A DNA stretch of 64,000 nt from Polyangia bacterium (lineage in GTDB: Bacteria > Myxococcota_A > Polyangia > Nannocystales > Nannocystaceae): NCBI GenBank assembly GCA_030430565.1, contig JAUIKS010000026.1, positions 1 to 64,000 of the forward strand, in the 5' to 3' direction. Shown piece after piece: positions 22,437-32,700 of the stretch. The notes under the pieces are model-generated. The model made no database searches. It worked only from the letters and a program-made list of their open reading frames with translations, and was not told the origin of the DNA. Made by a program: the position numbers and the translations under genes. Numbering within the stretch: position 1 is the stretch's first letter; each line of letters starts with the position of its first letter.

Positions 22437-24029
22437 TCATCCGCATGATGGCCCGTAGGTCAGGTCGTCGAGCGTCTCGCTGAGGTTCGGGAGGCTCATC
22501 CCGCCGCTGCCGTCGAGCTGCGTCCGGGTGAAGGAGCTGCCGCTGCAGCCGAGCACGGCGTCGTGCGCGGCGTCGTAGGCCACGCCGTTGGCTTGATTGC
22601 CGGCGTTGTCGACGATCGACGTGACGACGCCGGTGACCGGGTCGATCTCCCAAATCGTCGTGTCGAACTGGTGCGAGAGCATCAGGCGGTCCTGCGCGCA
22701 GTCGAGCGCCAGGCCGCAGTCGAGCAGCTGCAGCAGCTCGTCGTCGATGCCGAGCTCCTGGACGTTGGTGACGCTCCAGCTGCCGGTGTCGATGGTGACC
22801 ACGACGTCCTCGGATGGATCGACGCCGTACATCGTGTCGGCCTCGCGGTTGAGCGCGATCCCGCACAGCTTGTAGGGGATCGTCGCGATCTCGGTCGGCG
22901 CCCCGCCGCCGCAGTAGTTGAGCGAGAAGATCGAGTTCTCGCTGACGGCGTAGACCGTGCCGTGCATGTCCTCGATCGGGTTGGCGACCATGCTCTTGAT
23001 CGCCCACAGCTCGAAGCCCACGTCGACGAGGTTCGAGACCGAGCCGTTGCTCGGGTCGATCTGCTTGACCTCGCCCGAGAACGCCGGCCCCGAGATCAGC
23101 GAGACCGCGTCCGGGTTCCAGTACATGTTCTCGTCGTAGCAGTCGGTCCCGGGGTCGACGTCGGGGTTGTCGGGGTTCGTCGAGCCGTAGTCGTCGCCGT
23201 CGCCGTCGAGCATGCAGGCCTCGGGGTCATCCTTCGGCGCCGCGCCGGGGGCCGCGTCGGGGTCGTTGTCGTCGCAGTCGGTCCCGGGGACGACGCCGGG
23301 CCCGGGCTCGTCATCCTCGCCGCCGTAGTCATCCCCGTAGTCATCCCCGTCGGCGTCGGTCATGCAGGCCTCGGGGTCGTCATTGGGCGCGGCGCCGGGG
23401 AAGGTGTTCGGATCGGAGTCGTCGCAGTCGAACACGGGCTCGCCCGGGTTGGGGTTGGGGCCGCCCGTGTCGGTGTCAGAGTCGCTCCCGTCGCTCTCGC
23501 CCGAGTCGGACTCGGTGCCGGAGTTCGTGTTGGAGTCCGAGTTGGAGTCCGTGCCGCCGCCGTCGGGCGGGAACGGCACCGTGTTGGCGCAGCCGGGCAG
23601 CTCGTCCGGCACGTCATCGGCCGGGTACTCCATGCAGGTGAGCTCATCGACGGCGCCGTCGCCGTCGTCGTCGCAGCACACCAGCACGTCATCGTCGGCG
23701 CCGGCCGTCGCGGTCGGATCCGTCGCGGTCGCCGAGGTCACCGTCCCCGCCTCCGAGTCGCTCCCCGACGGGCCCTCGGTGTTGGTGTTGGTGTTGGTGT
23801 TCGAGTCGGTGTTGGTGTTGGTGTTGGTGTTCGAGTTGCTGCTCTGCGTCGAGTTGGCGACGCACTGCTGATCCTGCTCCCACTCCCAACCGTCGTCGAC
23901 GCACTCGTCGGTGCAACCCGGCGCAGCCGCGAGCAGCGCGAGCGCGCTGACGACGAACGTGCGGGTCGAGGCCGAGCACGTCTGCGCTCTCGCGGGCAGC
24001 GTGCGAACGATGAGCGACCTGAATGTCAT
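22437..24029 (-). CDS. Secreted or lipoprotein with Asn/Thr-Ser/Asp linker, MopE-type motifs and beta-propeller, 530 aa
   Basis: The ATG has AGGAG 8 nt upstream. The N-terminus is a signal sequence ending AAAPGC, a weak lipobox (Cys about residue 37). Next come low-complexity linkers of Asn-Thr, Ser-Asp and Glu residues with Cys pairs, then two or three copies of a DCDDxDPxxxPGA motif (FDCDDSDPNTFPGAAP, TDCDDNDPDAAPGAAP), the MopE-type putative metal-binding motif, with intervening DGDDYG turns. The C-terminal 250 residues look like a beta-propeller (IDPSNGSVSNLVDVG, TIDTGSWSVTN, EIDPVTGVVTSI). Likely on the cell surface; substrate unknown. A hexanucleotide repeat encodes part of the linker. 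Confidence 0.8.
   Translation of the reverse strand: MTFRSLIVRTLPARAQTCSASTRTFVVSALALLAAAPGCTDECVDDGWEWEQDQQCVANSTQSSNSNTNTNTNTDSNTNTNTNTEGPSGSDSEAGTVTSATATDPTATAGADDDVLVCCDDDGDGAVDELTCMEYPADDVPDELPGCANTVPFPPDGGGTDSNSDSNTNSGTESDSGESDGSDSDTDTGGPNPNPGEPVFDCDDSDPNTFPGAAPNDDPEACMTDADGDDYGDDYGGEDDEPGPGVVPGTDCDDNDPDAAPGAAPKDDPEACMLDGDGDDYGSTNPDNPDVDPGTDCYDENMYWNPDAVSLISGPAFSGEVKQIDPSNGSVSNLVDVGFELWAIKSMVANPIEDMHGTVYAVSENSIFSLNYCGGGAPTEIATIPYKLCGIALNREADTMYGVDPSEDVVVTIDTGSWSVTNVQELGIDDELLQLLDCGLALDCAQDRLMLSHQFDTTIWEIDPVTGVVTSIVDNAGNQANGVAYDAAHDAVLGCSGSSFTRTQLDGSGGMSLPNLSETLDDLTYGPSCG
23779..23844. repeat. GTGTTG hexanucleotide repeat inside the lipoprotein linker
   Basis: Two blocks of about four GTGTTG units separated by TTCGAGTCG-like sequence encode Asn-Thr dipeptides on the minus strand. 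Being a multiple of three, copy changes would alter linker length without breaking the frame. Confidence 0.8.
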
Positions 24030-24585
24030 ATCTGTTTCTCCTACTGCAGCGTCAGCCCCGCGCGCGGCGCAGCCGGGGCGCGTCTCGCCATGATCGCGCC
24101 GCCGGCGCCTGATAGTACACGGCGCGAGACGCGGTAGATGCACGCATTTTTCGCCATGCTTCATCCACCATGTCCGAAGAGACTATTCCCCGTGCGCGAG
24201 CGCGCGGTCGACCGCGCGTCGACGCTCGGCGGCGCTCGGCGGCGTCCGCTCGCGTTCGCGCGGCCCGGCGACGCGCGCGACGGCGCGCGCGCTCTCTCTC
24301 TCGTGTGGTCGCGCGCGGCTCGGACCCGATCGCACAGGACATGTTCTGACGGTCATGCTGGTTCGCCCGCGTCGCGCGGCCGCGGATCACACGCCGTGGG
24401 GCGCCCGCCGGCCCGCTCGCGCGCTCGCGCGAGCGTCCGCCGAGAATCGCTACACATGCTCCCTCGAGCATGTCGTACACGGCGCGGGAGGACCGGGAGA
24501 ACGCGCCCTCAGTGTCTCCCCGCGGCGAACCACGGTACAAGTGCAGGGCCTCGCTCACGCCCCTCGCACCGCAGGTTCAAAGGTC
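24030..24585. other. Divergent intergenic region with two palindromes
   Basis: 556 bp between divergent genes, the largest gap in the window; no supported gene. It holds an 18-bp perfect palindrome CGCGCGGTCGACCGCGCG at 24201-24218 and an inverted repeat at 24454-24473. A TACTAT on the minus strand near 24110 could be the -10 of the lipoprotein gene. Arg-rich ORFs here have no Shine-Dalgarno and look like noise. Confidence 0.5.
24454..24473. promoter_or_regulatory. Inverted repeat ACATGCTC-N4-GAGCATGT upstream of terB-like gene
   Basis: Perfect 8-bp arms (24454-24461 and 24466-24473) around CCTC, overlapping a CTACACAT that could be a -10. It lies 113 bp before the TerB-like start, so an operator is plausible. 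Confidence 0.4.
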
Positions 24586-24999
24586 ATGTTTCTCTCCGCG
24601 CTGAGCCAAGACGAGAAGGTCGCGTTCCTCGAGCTCGCCCAGCATCTCGTGTCGGCCGACGGCGTGATGTCGATCGAGGAGAGCGAGCTGTTCGAGGAGA
24701 TGCGGCACGAGATGCGCCTCGTCAGCCGCGCCGACGGCGAGCTCAACGTCGACAGCTTGTGCCAGGTCTTCACGCGGACGCAGAGCCGGCGGATCGTGGT
24801 GCTCGAGCTGATCACGCTCGCGCTCGTCGACGGCCTCGCGGTCACAGAGCACGCGCTGATCAACACGGTCGCGCGGAGCTTCGAGCTGTCCCCGCGGACG
24901 CTCGCGCGGTACTACTCCTGGGCCCACCGGCTCGCGCGCCTCAACGACGAAGCCCGCGCGCTGATCAGCGAGGACGACGACGCGGCGGCGGCCTCGTAA
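24586..24999 (+). CDS. TerB-like helical protein, 137 aa
   Basis: The start is the ATG before FLSALSQDEKVAFLELAQ; upstream frame is open but low-complexity. All-helical, acidic protein with FLELAQHLVSADGVMSIEESELFEEM, the kind of DGxxxxxE turn seen in TerB/DjlA N-terminal domains, which sit near membranes in stress or tellurite-type systems and may bind metal. No other ter genes are nearby, so the role is unknown. The tail is Asp/Ala-rich. No good Shine-Dalgarno directly before the ATG. 42 bp before the rhodanese gene, same strand. Confidence 0.7.
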   Translation: MFLSALSQDEKVAFLELAQHLVSADGVMSIEESELFEEMRHEMRLVSRADGELNVDSLCQVFTRTQSRRIVVLELITLALVDGLAVTEHALINTVARSFELSPRTLARYYSWAHRLARLNDEARALISEDDDAAAAS

Positions 25000-25028
25000 C
25001 GGCGCTCCGCGGCGGATCGTTTGCGAGG

Positions 25029-25034
25029 TATGCT
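25029..25034 (+). promoter_or_regulatory. Candidate -10 (TATGCT) of a leaderless rhodanese transcript
   Basis: TATGCT followed by 7 nt and the ATG at 25042, with no Shine-Dalgarno. Same geometry as at the kinase gene. Confidence 0.5.
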
Positions 25035-25041
25035 CGACGCC

Positions 25042-26034
25042 ATGATCTCGCGCCGCGCGCGAACGCGCATCGCCGCCCCTCCCCTGTCGCTCATGCTAGG
25101 CGCGCTCCCGATCTTCGGCTGCGGCGACGACTCGCCCGGCGCGACCGAGGCCGCGACGACGGGCGCGAGCGACCCGGCGACGGACGCGAGCGCGAGCGGA
25201 TCGAGCGACGCGGTCTCCGAGACCGAGTGCGTCGCGAGCTGCTCGGCCCTCGGGCTGCTGGTGAGCACCGACGAGCTCGCGGCCGCGATCGCCGACGGGA
25301 CGCCGCCGCTGCAGATCCTCGATGTCCGCGGGAGCGCGGACTTCGAAGCCGGCCACGTCCCCGGCGCGCTGCAGCTCGACGCCGCGAGCCTGCGCGCGAC
25401 CGCCGACGGTATCTCGGGACAGGTCGTCGACGCGGCGAGCTTCGCCGAGCGGAGCGCCGCCGCCGGGCTGGCGCCGACGGACGCGATCGTGCTGGTCGAC
25501 GACGGCGACGGGCTGCAGGCCGCCCGCGTCGCCTGGACGCTCCTCTACTACCAACACCAGGGCGCCGTGCACGTGCTCGACGGCGGCTGGCCGGCGTGGG
25601 AGGGCGAGGGCCGCGAGCTCGAGGAGGGCGGCCCAGCCGGCGCGCCGCAGAGCTACCCGGAGCCCGGAGCGGAGGCCGCGCTGCGCGTCGACGCCGACTG
25701 GATCTTCGCGCGCCTCGAGGATCCCGGCGTCGTGCTCATCGACGCGCGCTCGACCTCGGAGTACGGCGCAGCCCACATCCCGGGCGCCGTCAACATCCCC
25801 TGGGGCGACACCAAGATGATGACCGAGACGCGCTTTCTCTCCGTCGCCGAGCTGACGGCGCTGTACGAGCCCACGGGCGCGCTCACGGCGGACACGGTGG
25901 TCGCCTACTGTCAGACCGGCACGCGCGCCTCGGTCACCTGGCTGACGTTATTGCTCGCCGGTCACGCGGATGTTCGCCTGTACGACGGCTCGTGGGCCGA
26001 GTGGTCGAGTCGCCCGGAGCTCCCCCAGGAGTAG
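25042..26034 (+). CDS. Two-domain rhodanese (sulfurtransferase) lipoprotein, 330 aa
   Basis: The signal sequence ends LPIFGC, a usable lipobox, followed by a Ser/Thr/Ala/Asp linker to about residue 60. Two rhodanese domains follow. The first (ILDVRGSADFEAGHVPGALQL) has Asp in the active-site loop (LVDDGDG), as is normal for the inactive half of thiosulfate or mercaptopyruvate sulfurtransferases. The second (LIDARSTSEYGAAHIPGAVNIPW) keeps the catalytic Cys290 in YCQTGTRAS. It would transfer sulfane sulfur to a thiol acceptor or cyanide, probably in the periplasm on the outer membrane. Loop CQTGTR fits the thiosulfate-type group; donor not certain. The ATG is preferred over an upstream TTG because of the spaced TATGCT hexamer. 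Confidence 0.87.
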   Translation: MISRRARTRIAAPPLSLMLGALPIFGCGDDSPGATEAATTGASDPATDASASGSSDAVSETECVASCSALGLLVSTDELAAAIADGTPPLQILDVRGSADFEAGHVPGALQLDAASLRATADGISGQVVDAASFAERSAAAGLAPTDAIVLVDDGDGLQAARVAWTLLYYQHQGAVHVLDGGWPAWEGEGRELEEGGPAGAPQSYPEPGAEAALRVDADWIFARLEDPGVVLIDARSTSEYGAAHIPGAVNIPWGDTKMMTETRFLSVAELTALYEPTGALTADTVVAYCQTGTRASVTWLTLLLAGHADVRLYDGSWAEWSSRPELPQE

Positions 26035-26143
26035 CCGGGAGCCCAGCAGCACGCCGCGCGGCGAGCTGTCCCTCGATTCACCTCTGAGCCGAGCCGGCGC
26101 GGCCGGCGAGCCGCTCGTGGCGCGATCCGACGCGCTGGCGTCG

Positions 26144-26162
26144 CGCCGCGTTTGGCGCGGCG
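26144..26162. terminator. Hairpin downstream of the rhodanese gene
   Basis: CGCCGCG (26144-26150) and CGCGGCG (26156-26162) around TTTGG, 110 bp after the stop. It is followed by an AT-rich stretch (26184-26220) that may be the promoter zone of the ferredoxin gene. The 290-bp gap holds nothing else I can support. Confidence 0.35.
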
Positions 26163-26324
26163 ACCGCCGGGATCAAGGCGATGCTAAATCAATAATTTCA
26201 ATAGCTTGCAACTATCGAGTGACGAGGCGGATCGATTCACGCGCGTCGCGCTCCGGCGCGTTGACGGCGAGCTGGGGGCCACGCCACGGACGGCGATCGG
26301 TGGAGGTGCTACAACGTTTTCACA

Positions 26325-26768
26325 GTGAGCCTGATCCACCTCCTGACCGCGCTCGTGGCCGAGGAGACGGGCGTGGGAGCCGCGCTCCCGGGGCCGCTCC
26401 CGTCGCTGCTCGACGTGATCAACGCGGCGGAGCTCCCGCTCGGGCAGTCGTGTCGAGGCGTCGGGATCTGCCGCAGCTGCGGCGTGTGGGCGGACGCCAG
26501 CGCGGGCGCGTTGAGCCCGCCAACGGATCGCGAAGACGCGGCCGCCCTCCCCGACGGCTGGCGCCTCGCCTGTCAAGCGCGCGTCGCCACGCCCGAGCTG
26601 GTCTGCGCGCCGACAAGCCCCGAAGGACGCGTGGACGTCCGTCTCTGGCACCCGGCGTGGGGCGTCCCCGAGCCCGAACGCGATCCCGGACTCGAGGCCA
26701 CGCGGGGCGGCCTCGAGCGAGCGAAGGCCGGCCGCCGTGGGCGTGACGGGGCGCCGGTCCTGGGATAG
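26325..26768 (+). CDS. 2Fe-2S ferredoxin-domain protein, 147 aa
   Basis: Cys43, Cys49, Cys52 and Cys83 give CX5CX2CX30C, the pattern of a [2Fe-2S] cluster in the ferredoxin beta-grasp fold (QSCRGVGICRSCGVW ... RLACQARV). CX5CX2C is more like the adrenodoxin/Isc type than the plant type. It carries electrons; the redox partner is not adjacent. The C-terminal 45 residues are Arg/Glu/Gly-rich and look disordered. The start is GTG; a TACAAC sits 9 nt upstream and there is no near Shine-Dalgarno. Only 16 bp separate it from tamB, so cotranscription is possible though a functional link is not obvious. Confidence 0.8.
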   Translation: MSLIHLLTALVAEETGVGAALPGPLPSLLDVINAAELPLGQSCRGVGICRSCGVWADASAGALSPPTDREDAAALPDGWRLACQARVATPELVCAPTSPEGRVDVRLWHPAWGVPEPERDPGLEATRGGLERAKAGRRGRDGAPVLG

Positions 26769-26784
26769 GTTGGAGCGCTAACCC

Positions 26785-29700
26785 GTGGTGCTCGATCGCG
26801 ATCAGGCGCAGGCCGAGAAAGACCTCCTGGCGAGCGCCCGCGAGACGCTCGAGCGCTACTGCAAGGCGCTCCGCTACGCGCACCTGTACCCCAAGGGGCC
26901 GAACGACGCGGTCCTGATCGAGGCGTACCAAGAGCTGATGCGCCTGCACCGAGTCGGGCGCGTGCGGTGGCGAGGTCAACGCCACAAGCGCCGGATCCTG
27001 CGCCGGATCATGCGTCGGCACCTGCGACGCGACGCGATCCAGCGCTCGCGTCGGCTGACCTACGGCTTCCCGACCGCGCGGCCGCAGCCGCTGCAGGGCG
27101 AGCCGCCGCCGGTGGTCTGGAGAGCGCTCGACGATCTCGGAGCCGACGCCCCCGACGCGGCCGACGAGGTGCTCAAGCACATCCAGGGGCGCTCGTTCGA
27201 GGAGCTCGAGGCCGACGCGAGCATGGCGAGCCAGAGCCGGGTCAAGCCGCGCTTCGCTCGCGGGCTCGACATCTTCCGCGAGAAGCTGATCAACCGGGCG
27301 CTCGAGGACCCCGACTCGATCCCCGGGCTGCACCCCCAGTACGTCGCGTTCACGCGCTCCGCCCTGCCCCTGCGGCGGCGCTACCCGATCGCGCGCCTGC
27401 TGCTGGTCAAGCTGCCGCTGTACTTCTGGATGTCCTTCATCCTGCTGTTTAACTGCGCGTACCTCGGGGCCTACGTGTTCTTTAACGACGCGACCTTCGG
27501 GCGCTTCCTCGGCGGCGCGATCTCGTCGCTGATCGACGGCGAGCTCGAGTTCGGCGAGGCCCACTGGAGCCCCTCGCTGCTGCTCAAGCTCGTGACCGGT
27601 CAGCCCGCGCACGTGGTCGCCAAGGACGTCACGGTGTGGAGCGCGTTTAAGACCACCAACCACGGCAAGGAGCGGGTCGCGGCCTACGCCGAGGAGCTCG
27701 AGCTCGACCTCGTCCTGCACGAGATCATCCCGTGGAACCGCATGGGTATCCCCGAGGTGCTCGAGATCCCGTGGGTCCTGCACTTCACGCACATCGAGTC
27801 GAAGTCGCCGGTCAAGATCACGGTCGAGCAGTACACCGACACGCTGGCGGACGGCACCGAGGTCATGCGCATCAGCCTGGTCGACGCGTTTAAGCCGGCG
27901 CCGCGCGAGTGGCCGGTGCTGACGACGCGGCGCCTGAGCTTCCAGATGGACAGCCTCGAGCTGCCGATCGAGCTCGACCTCGACCTGCGCGCGGGCAGCA
28001 ACTGGCGCCTGCTGCTCAACCTCGATCGCGTGCGCTTCGACCTCGACTTCCTCGGCCTGCACCCGCTCGAGCCGGTCCCCGTCGAGAAGCCGTTGCGCTA
28101 CCGCGTCGACGGCCACGCGACCGAGGGCATGGTCTCGATCCTCTCGCTCGGCAACGAGGGCTACCACATCCCGATCCAGGACCTCGACCTCGACGCCTTC
28201 ACCGACGGCATGGACGGCGTGCCGCTGGGCGACATCCGGGTCCTCGGCGCCGGCATCTTCGCCGGCTCGCCGGCGAAGATCGACGGCTGGCTGCTGAGCA
28301 TGTTCCACGCCGACCGGGCGGTCGACACCTCGCTCGACGTCGCCGACGTGGGGCCGCTCGGCACCACGATCCTCGACGCCCACGGCCTGCCGCGGAAGAT
28401 GGTGCGCGCGCGTGGTGCCCACGCCGAGCTGCGCTTCACCGGGCTGTTCACCGACCCGACGATCGGCGTCTCGACCTCCGGGGTGACGCTCGACTTCTTC
28501 GACGATCCAGAGCTCGACTGGGCGATCCGCGACGCCAGCCTCGAGGTCGCGCTCCACCAAGAGCGTCTGCCGCTGCGCTGGGACGATCACGTGCTCGAGG
28601 CGGACAGCGGGTGGATCGCCGAGATCACGCAATTCGAAGGCGACGCGCTCGGCGGGCACGTGGGCCTGCACCCCTTCGGCGATCGCAACCACATCGTCGT
28701 CTCCACCGGGCAGCCGGGGCCGATGATGATGGCCTTCGACATGGATCTGCAGGGCGTGAACCCGGCCGAGCTCGTCAACGACGACGCCATGATCCAGCGG
28801 CTCTCGGGCAGCGTCGACGGGCGCCTGGAGGTCCCCAAGCTGATCCTGAAGACCGGCGACGACGCCGGCCTCGCGCTCGTCGAGCTCGGCCTCAACCCGT
28901 TGACCCTCGAGCGCCTCAACGGCCCGCGCGACGACGGCATCCCGCGATCGCTGCGGCTCGAGGGCGGCGTGACGCTGGAGGAGCGCCGCGGCCTGGACCT
29001 GCAGGACCTGCGGGTCACCACCGACGGCGCGCTCGTCGAGGTGAGCGGAGGAATCGACGCCGAGTGGAAGCAGCTGCGACCGACCAACCTGCACGTGCGG
29101 GTCTCCGACGGGCGCGAGTTCCTGTCCTCCTACGGGCTGCCGGCGTACTTCGAGCGCCTCGACACGCGCTTGCAGCTCTCGGGGCCGGTGACGAGCCCCG
29201 ACGGCCGCAACGGCACGCTCTCGGTCTCGGGCGTGGGCTCGGGGGACTACGCGCTGAGCGGCGTCGAGCAGGCGCGCCTGTGGATGGACCGCGGCGTGCT
29301 GAAGCTCCGGAGCCCGCGGGTCAACATGCTCGGCGGGCACGGCCCGCTCAAGACCGACTTCTGGCTGTTCGAACGCGGCGAGGTCTCCCGCGACCCGCGG
29401 CTGTGGCTCAACCTCGATCTCGAGGACGCCGAGTTCTCCGAGGTGCTCGGCGACGCGGTCAAGGGCAAGGGCGAGATCCACGTCAAGCTCGGCGACGGCA
29501 AGGACAACGCCGTGCCGCTGTCGAAGTTCCAGGTCCGCGGCGCGGTCTACTCGGAGCGGCTCGAGATCGGCGTGACGCCCTTCCACGACGCCTCGGTCGG
29601 CTTCGAGGTCACGCGCGAGGGCCTCGACATCCGCACCTTGGAGCTCGCGTTCCACCGCCGCGTCAGCCCCTACCACGCGCCCGACGTCACGGTCCGGGTC

Positions 29701-32700
29701 GGCGCGCTCACCGGCAAGGGCTCGCTGTCCTTCGGCGACGACCCGGCGCTCGACTTCCAGCTCGAGGCCGGCGGGCTCCCGGTCTCGGCGCTCGTCGGCA
29801 TGGCCGGCGTCGAGTCCCTGCCGATCGGCGGACAGGTCCTGCGCGGCACCGAGCTCGAGGTGAAGGGGACGCTCGCGCGGCCGAGCGTGCACGGCAACGT
29901 CAACCTCTCGGCGATGAGCGCGGCCGGGATCCCGCTGGGCTCCGGCAAGCTCGTGCTCGACAGCCGCGACTGCGACGCGGGCCTGCCGTGCAGCGAGCGC
30001 GAGAGCGCGAGCGGCGACGAGCTGCTGGCGGCGAGCGGGCTCGCGGCCCGGCGCGAGGTTCAAGTCCACGGTAAACTCGGCGGCAAGCGGCTGGCCAAGG
30101 ATGATCCGAGTCGGCTCGACTGGACCGTCGACGCCACCGTCGCGATCGGCGCGCTCGGCAAGAAGCGCGCCGGCGCCCGGGCGAGCGCGCCGGTCTCCGC
30201 CGAGTTCACCGCGCGCTTCGGACATCTCCCCGTGGGCAGCCTCCTGCGCGCCGCCGACCCGCGGCTGCGCGACAACCTCATCGGGCAATTCGAAGACCTC
30301 GCCGTCAGCGCCCGCCTCTGCGCCCCGGGGACCAAGCTGCTCGCCTCCTGCACCGAGGAGGAGATGAGCGTCAGCGAGTGGGGCCTCAACCCCAAGCTCA
30401 ACCTCTCGCTCGCGCGCCTGTGGCTGCGCTCGGCCAGCTCGCTGCCGAAGAGCGGGCGGCTCGGCGACGAGGACCCCTGCGAGCACGCCGAGGCGCTGTG
30501 CAGCGACCCCGCGACGCCCTTGGTCGCCGAGCTCGACGGCACGCGGATCCACATCCGCGAGCCCTGGCGCCTGCTGACCTGGGACCGCGGCGGGCCGGGA
30601 CGCAAGCGCGCGAGCCAGGGAGGCAGCGGCGGCGGGCAGCCCAAGGCCGACGGCGACGCGACCTTCCTCGACCGCGCGACGCGCCGCGGTCAGGGCCGAG
30701 GTCAAGGTCAAGGTCAAGGCAAAGGCAGAGGCACGGGCAAGGGCGGAGCGAGCCGACCGCTCAAGATGCGCGCGCTGACCGTCGAGGGGGAGATCGACCT
30801 GTCCGCTCCGCCACCTCGCGAAGATGACCTGCCGTCCGAGAAGGTCGAGGCCGAGAACGCCGAGCAGACCGGGGCCGACAAGCTGGCCGAGTTGGCTGAG
30901 CAGGCCGAGGGGGCCGTGACGAGCGCGAAGGCCGAGAAGGCCGAGGCCAGGTCCTGCACGCCGCCGCGCTCCCCCCAGGCCGACCCGCTCAGCGACGCCG
31001 TGGCGCGCCTCGCCGGCGAGCTCGCGCTCGGCGGCGTCAGCGGGATCGCCGAGGCCTACGGCATCGAGAACCTGCGCGGCCGCGTGGGCGTCAACAACGT
31101 CGAGCTCAAGGGCCCGATCAGCGCGCCGGTGGTCACCGGCAGCATCGACATCCCGGACGAGAACCCGCCGCTGCGGATCGGGCTCGGCGGCGACACGCCG
31201 ATCCAGTTCCGGGTCCCCCAGCTCGCGCTGCGGGTCGTCGACAACACGGTCTACGTCGCCGGCAAGGCCTCGGTCGGCGGGCAGATCGTCGAGTTCGGTG
31301 AGCTCGGCGGCGCGCCGACCTTCATCACGATCACCGGCGGCTGCGCGGGCGAATTCGGGGTCGCGGCCCAGGGCGAGATCGACGGCGAGTTGGTCAGCGC
31401 GCAGGCGCCCTCGGTGTTCAAGCAGGCGAGCGGGACGATCGACATCCGGCGGCTGCGGCTCACCGGCAACGCGATGGAGGGCGACACGATCCGCACGCTG
31501 CACGCGCTCCTCGAGTCGGGGCAGCAGCGCTCGTTCAACGCCGAGTTCGCGTTCGCCGGCCTCGACCCGATCGAGCTGCGGCGGGGCCCGATCGAGCTCG
31601 TGCGCTGCTCCGACGCTGACCCCTGCCCCGGCAACCTAGACGGCTACGGCGTGTTCGTCGGGGGCGTCAGCGCGGCCAACGCGGTCGCGGCCCCGAGCAC
31701 CGCGATGCGCGTCAAGATGGGCACGCGCGGGCGCGCGACGCTGTGGGGCTACGCCGTGCTCCCGCCGGACTTCTCGGGCCTGACCGCGAGCGACCTCAAG
31801 CTCCGCTTCTCCAACGTGCGCTACACGAGCTACGACAACTCCGGGCGCCCGCAGCTCAAGACGGTGCTCTCGAGCGACGGCCTCGCGCTCGCGGGCCGCG
31901 AGCAGCACGCGATCCGCGGCGACGTCGACGTCGTCTCGGCCAAGTGGATCCGCGACGCGCAGCAGCAGCTCAAGGTCTTGTCCTTCGAAGATCCCACCCC
32001 CGCGCCCGAGGCCCCGCCCTCCGAGTTCCTCGAGAACCTCGGCCTCGACCTCAAGGTCAAGACGTCGTCGCCGGCGCGCGTCGACAACAACGTCATGCGC
32101 GGCGTCGAGGGGCACATGCAGCTGGCCGTGACGGGGACCTACGGCGACATGGACATGGCCGGCAAGATCGATGTCACGACCGGCGTGCTCGACATCAACA
32201 TCCTGGGCGTGCCCTACGACATTCAGCGCGGGAAGGTGCTGCTGAAGGCGGACATGAACGAGAGCGTGGTCGACATCCTCGCGCGCCGGCAGGAGCCGAT
32301 CTACATCGATCGCCAGCCGCGGCAGATGTACCTCGAGCTGGCCGGCACCCTCGATCGCCTCGAGTGGCGCTGCATCGTCCAGGGCGACGCCAGCGGGGCG
32401 CTGAGCAACTACGAGTGCGCGCAGTACCTGGTCCTCGGCGAGGGCGAGCAGGACGCGGTGGAGAGCGACGTGCGCCGCTTCGGCGGCGGCGGCCTGCTCG
32501 GCAAGCCGATCGCGCTCGTCGGCAACCTGACCAAGGTCTCGCTGGGCACCTACGTCGACAAGAACGCGCCCAACGTCGCGCCCTACCTGCCCGAGGTCGC
32601 GCTGCAGCTCGGCCAGTCGGGGATCGAGATCGACGCCCAGACGCCGCCGCGGTGGTTCCGCTCCGAGTGGGGAGCGTTCAGCGCGGGCGCCGGCTACACG

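Noticed and set aside
20637..24137. Two long plus-strand frames opposite the OmpA and MopE-motif genes
   Set aside because: Val/Arg/Gly repeats that mirror the real genes; no start signals.
26419..31503. 1694-residue open frame on the minus strand across tamB
   Set aside because: Arg/Leu/Asp/Val-rich with no domain; it is the mirror of tamB codon bias in a GC-rich genome.
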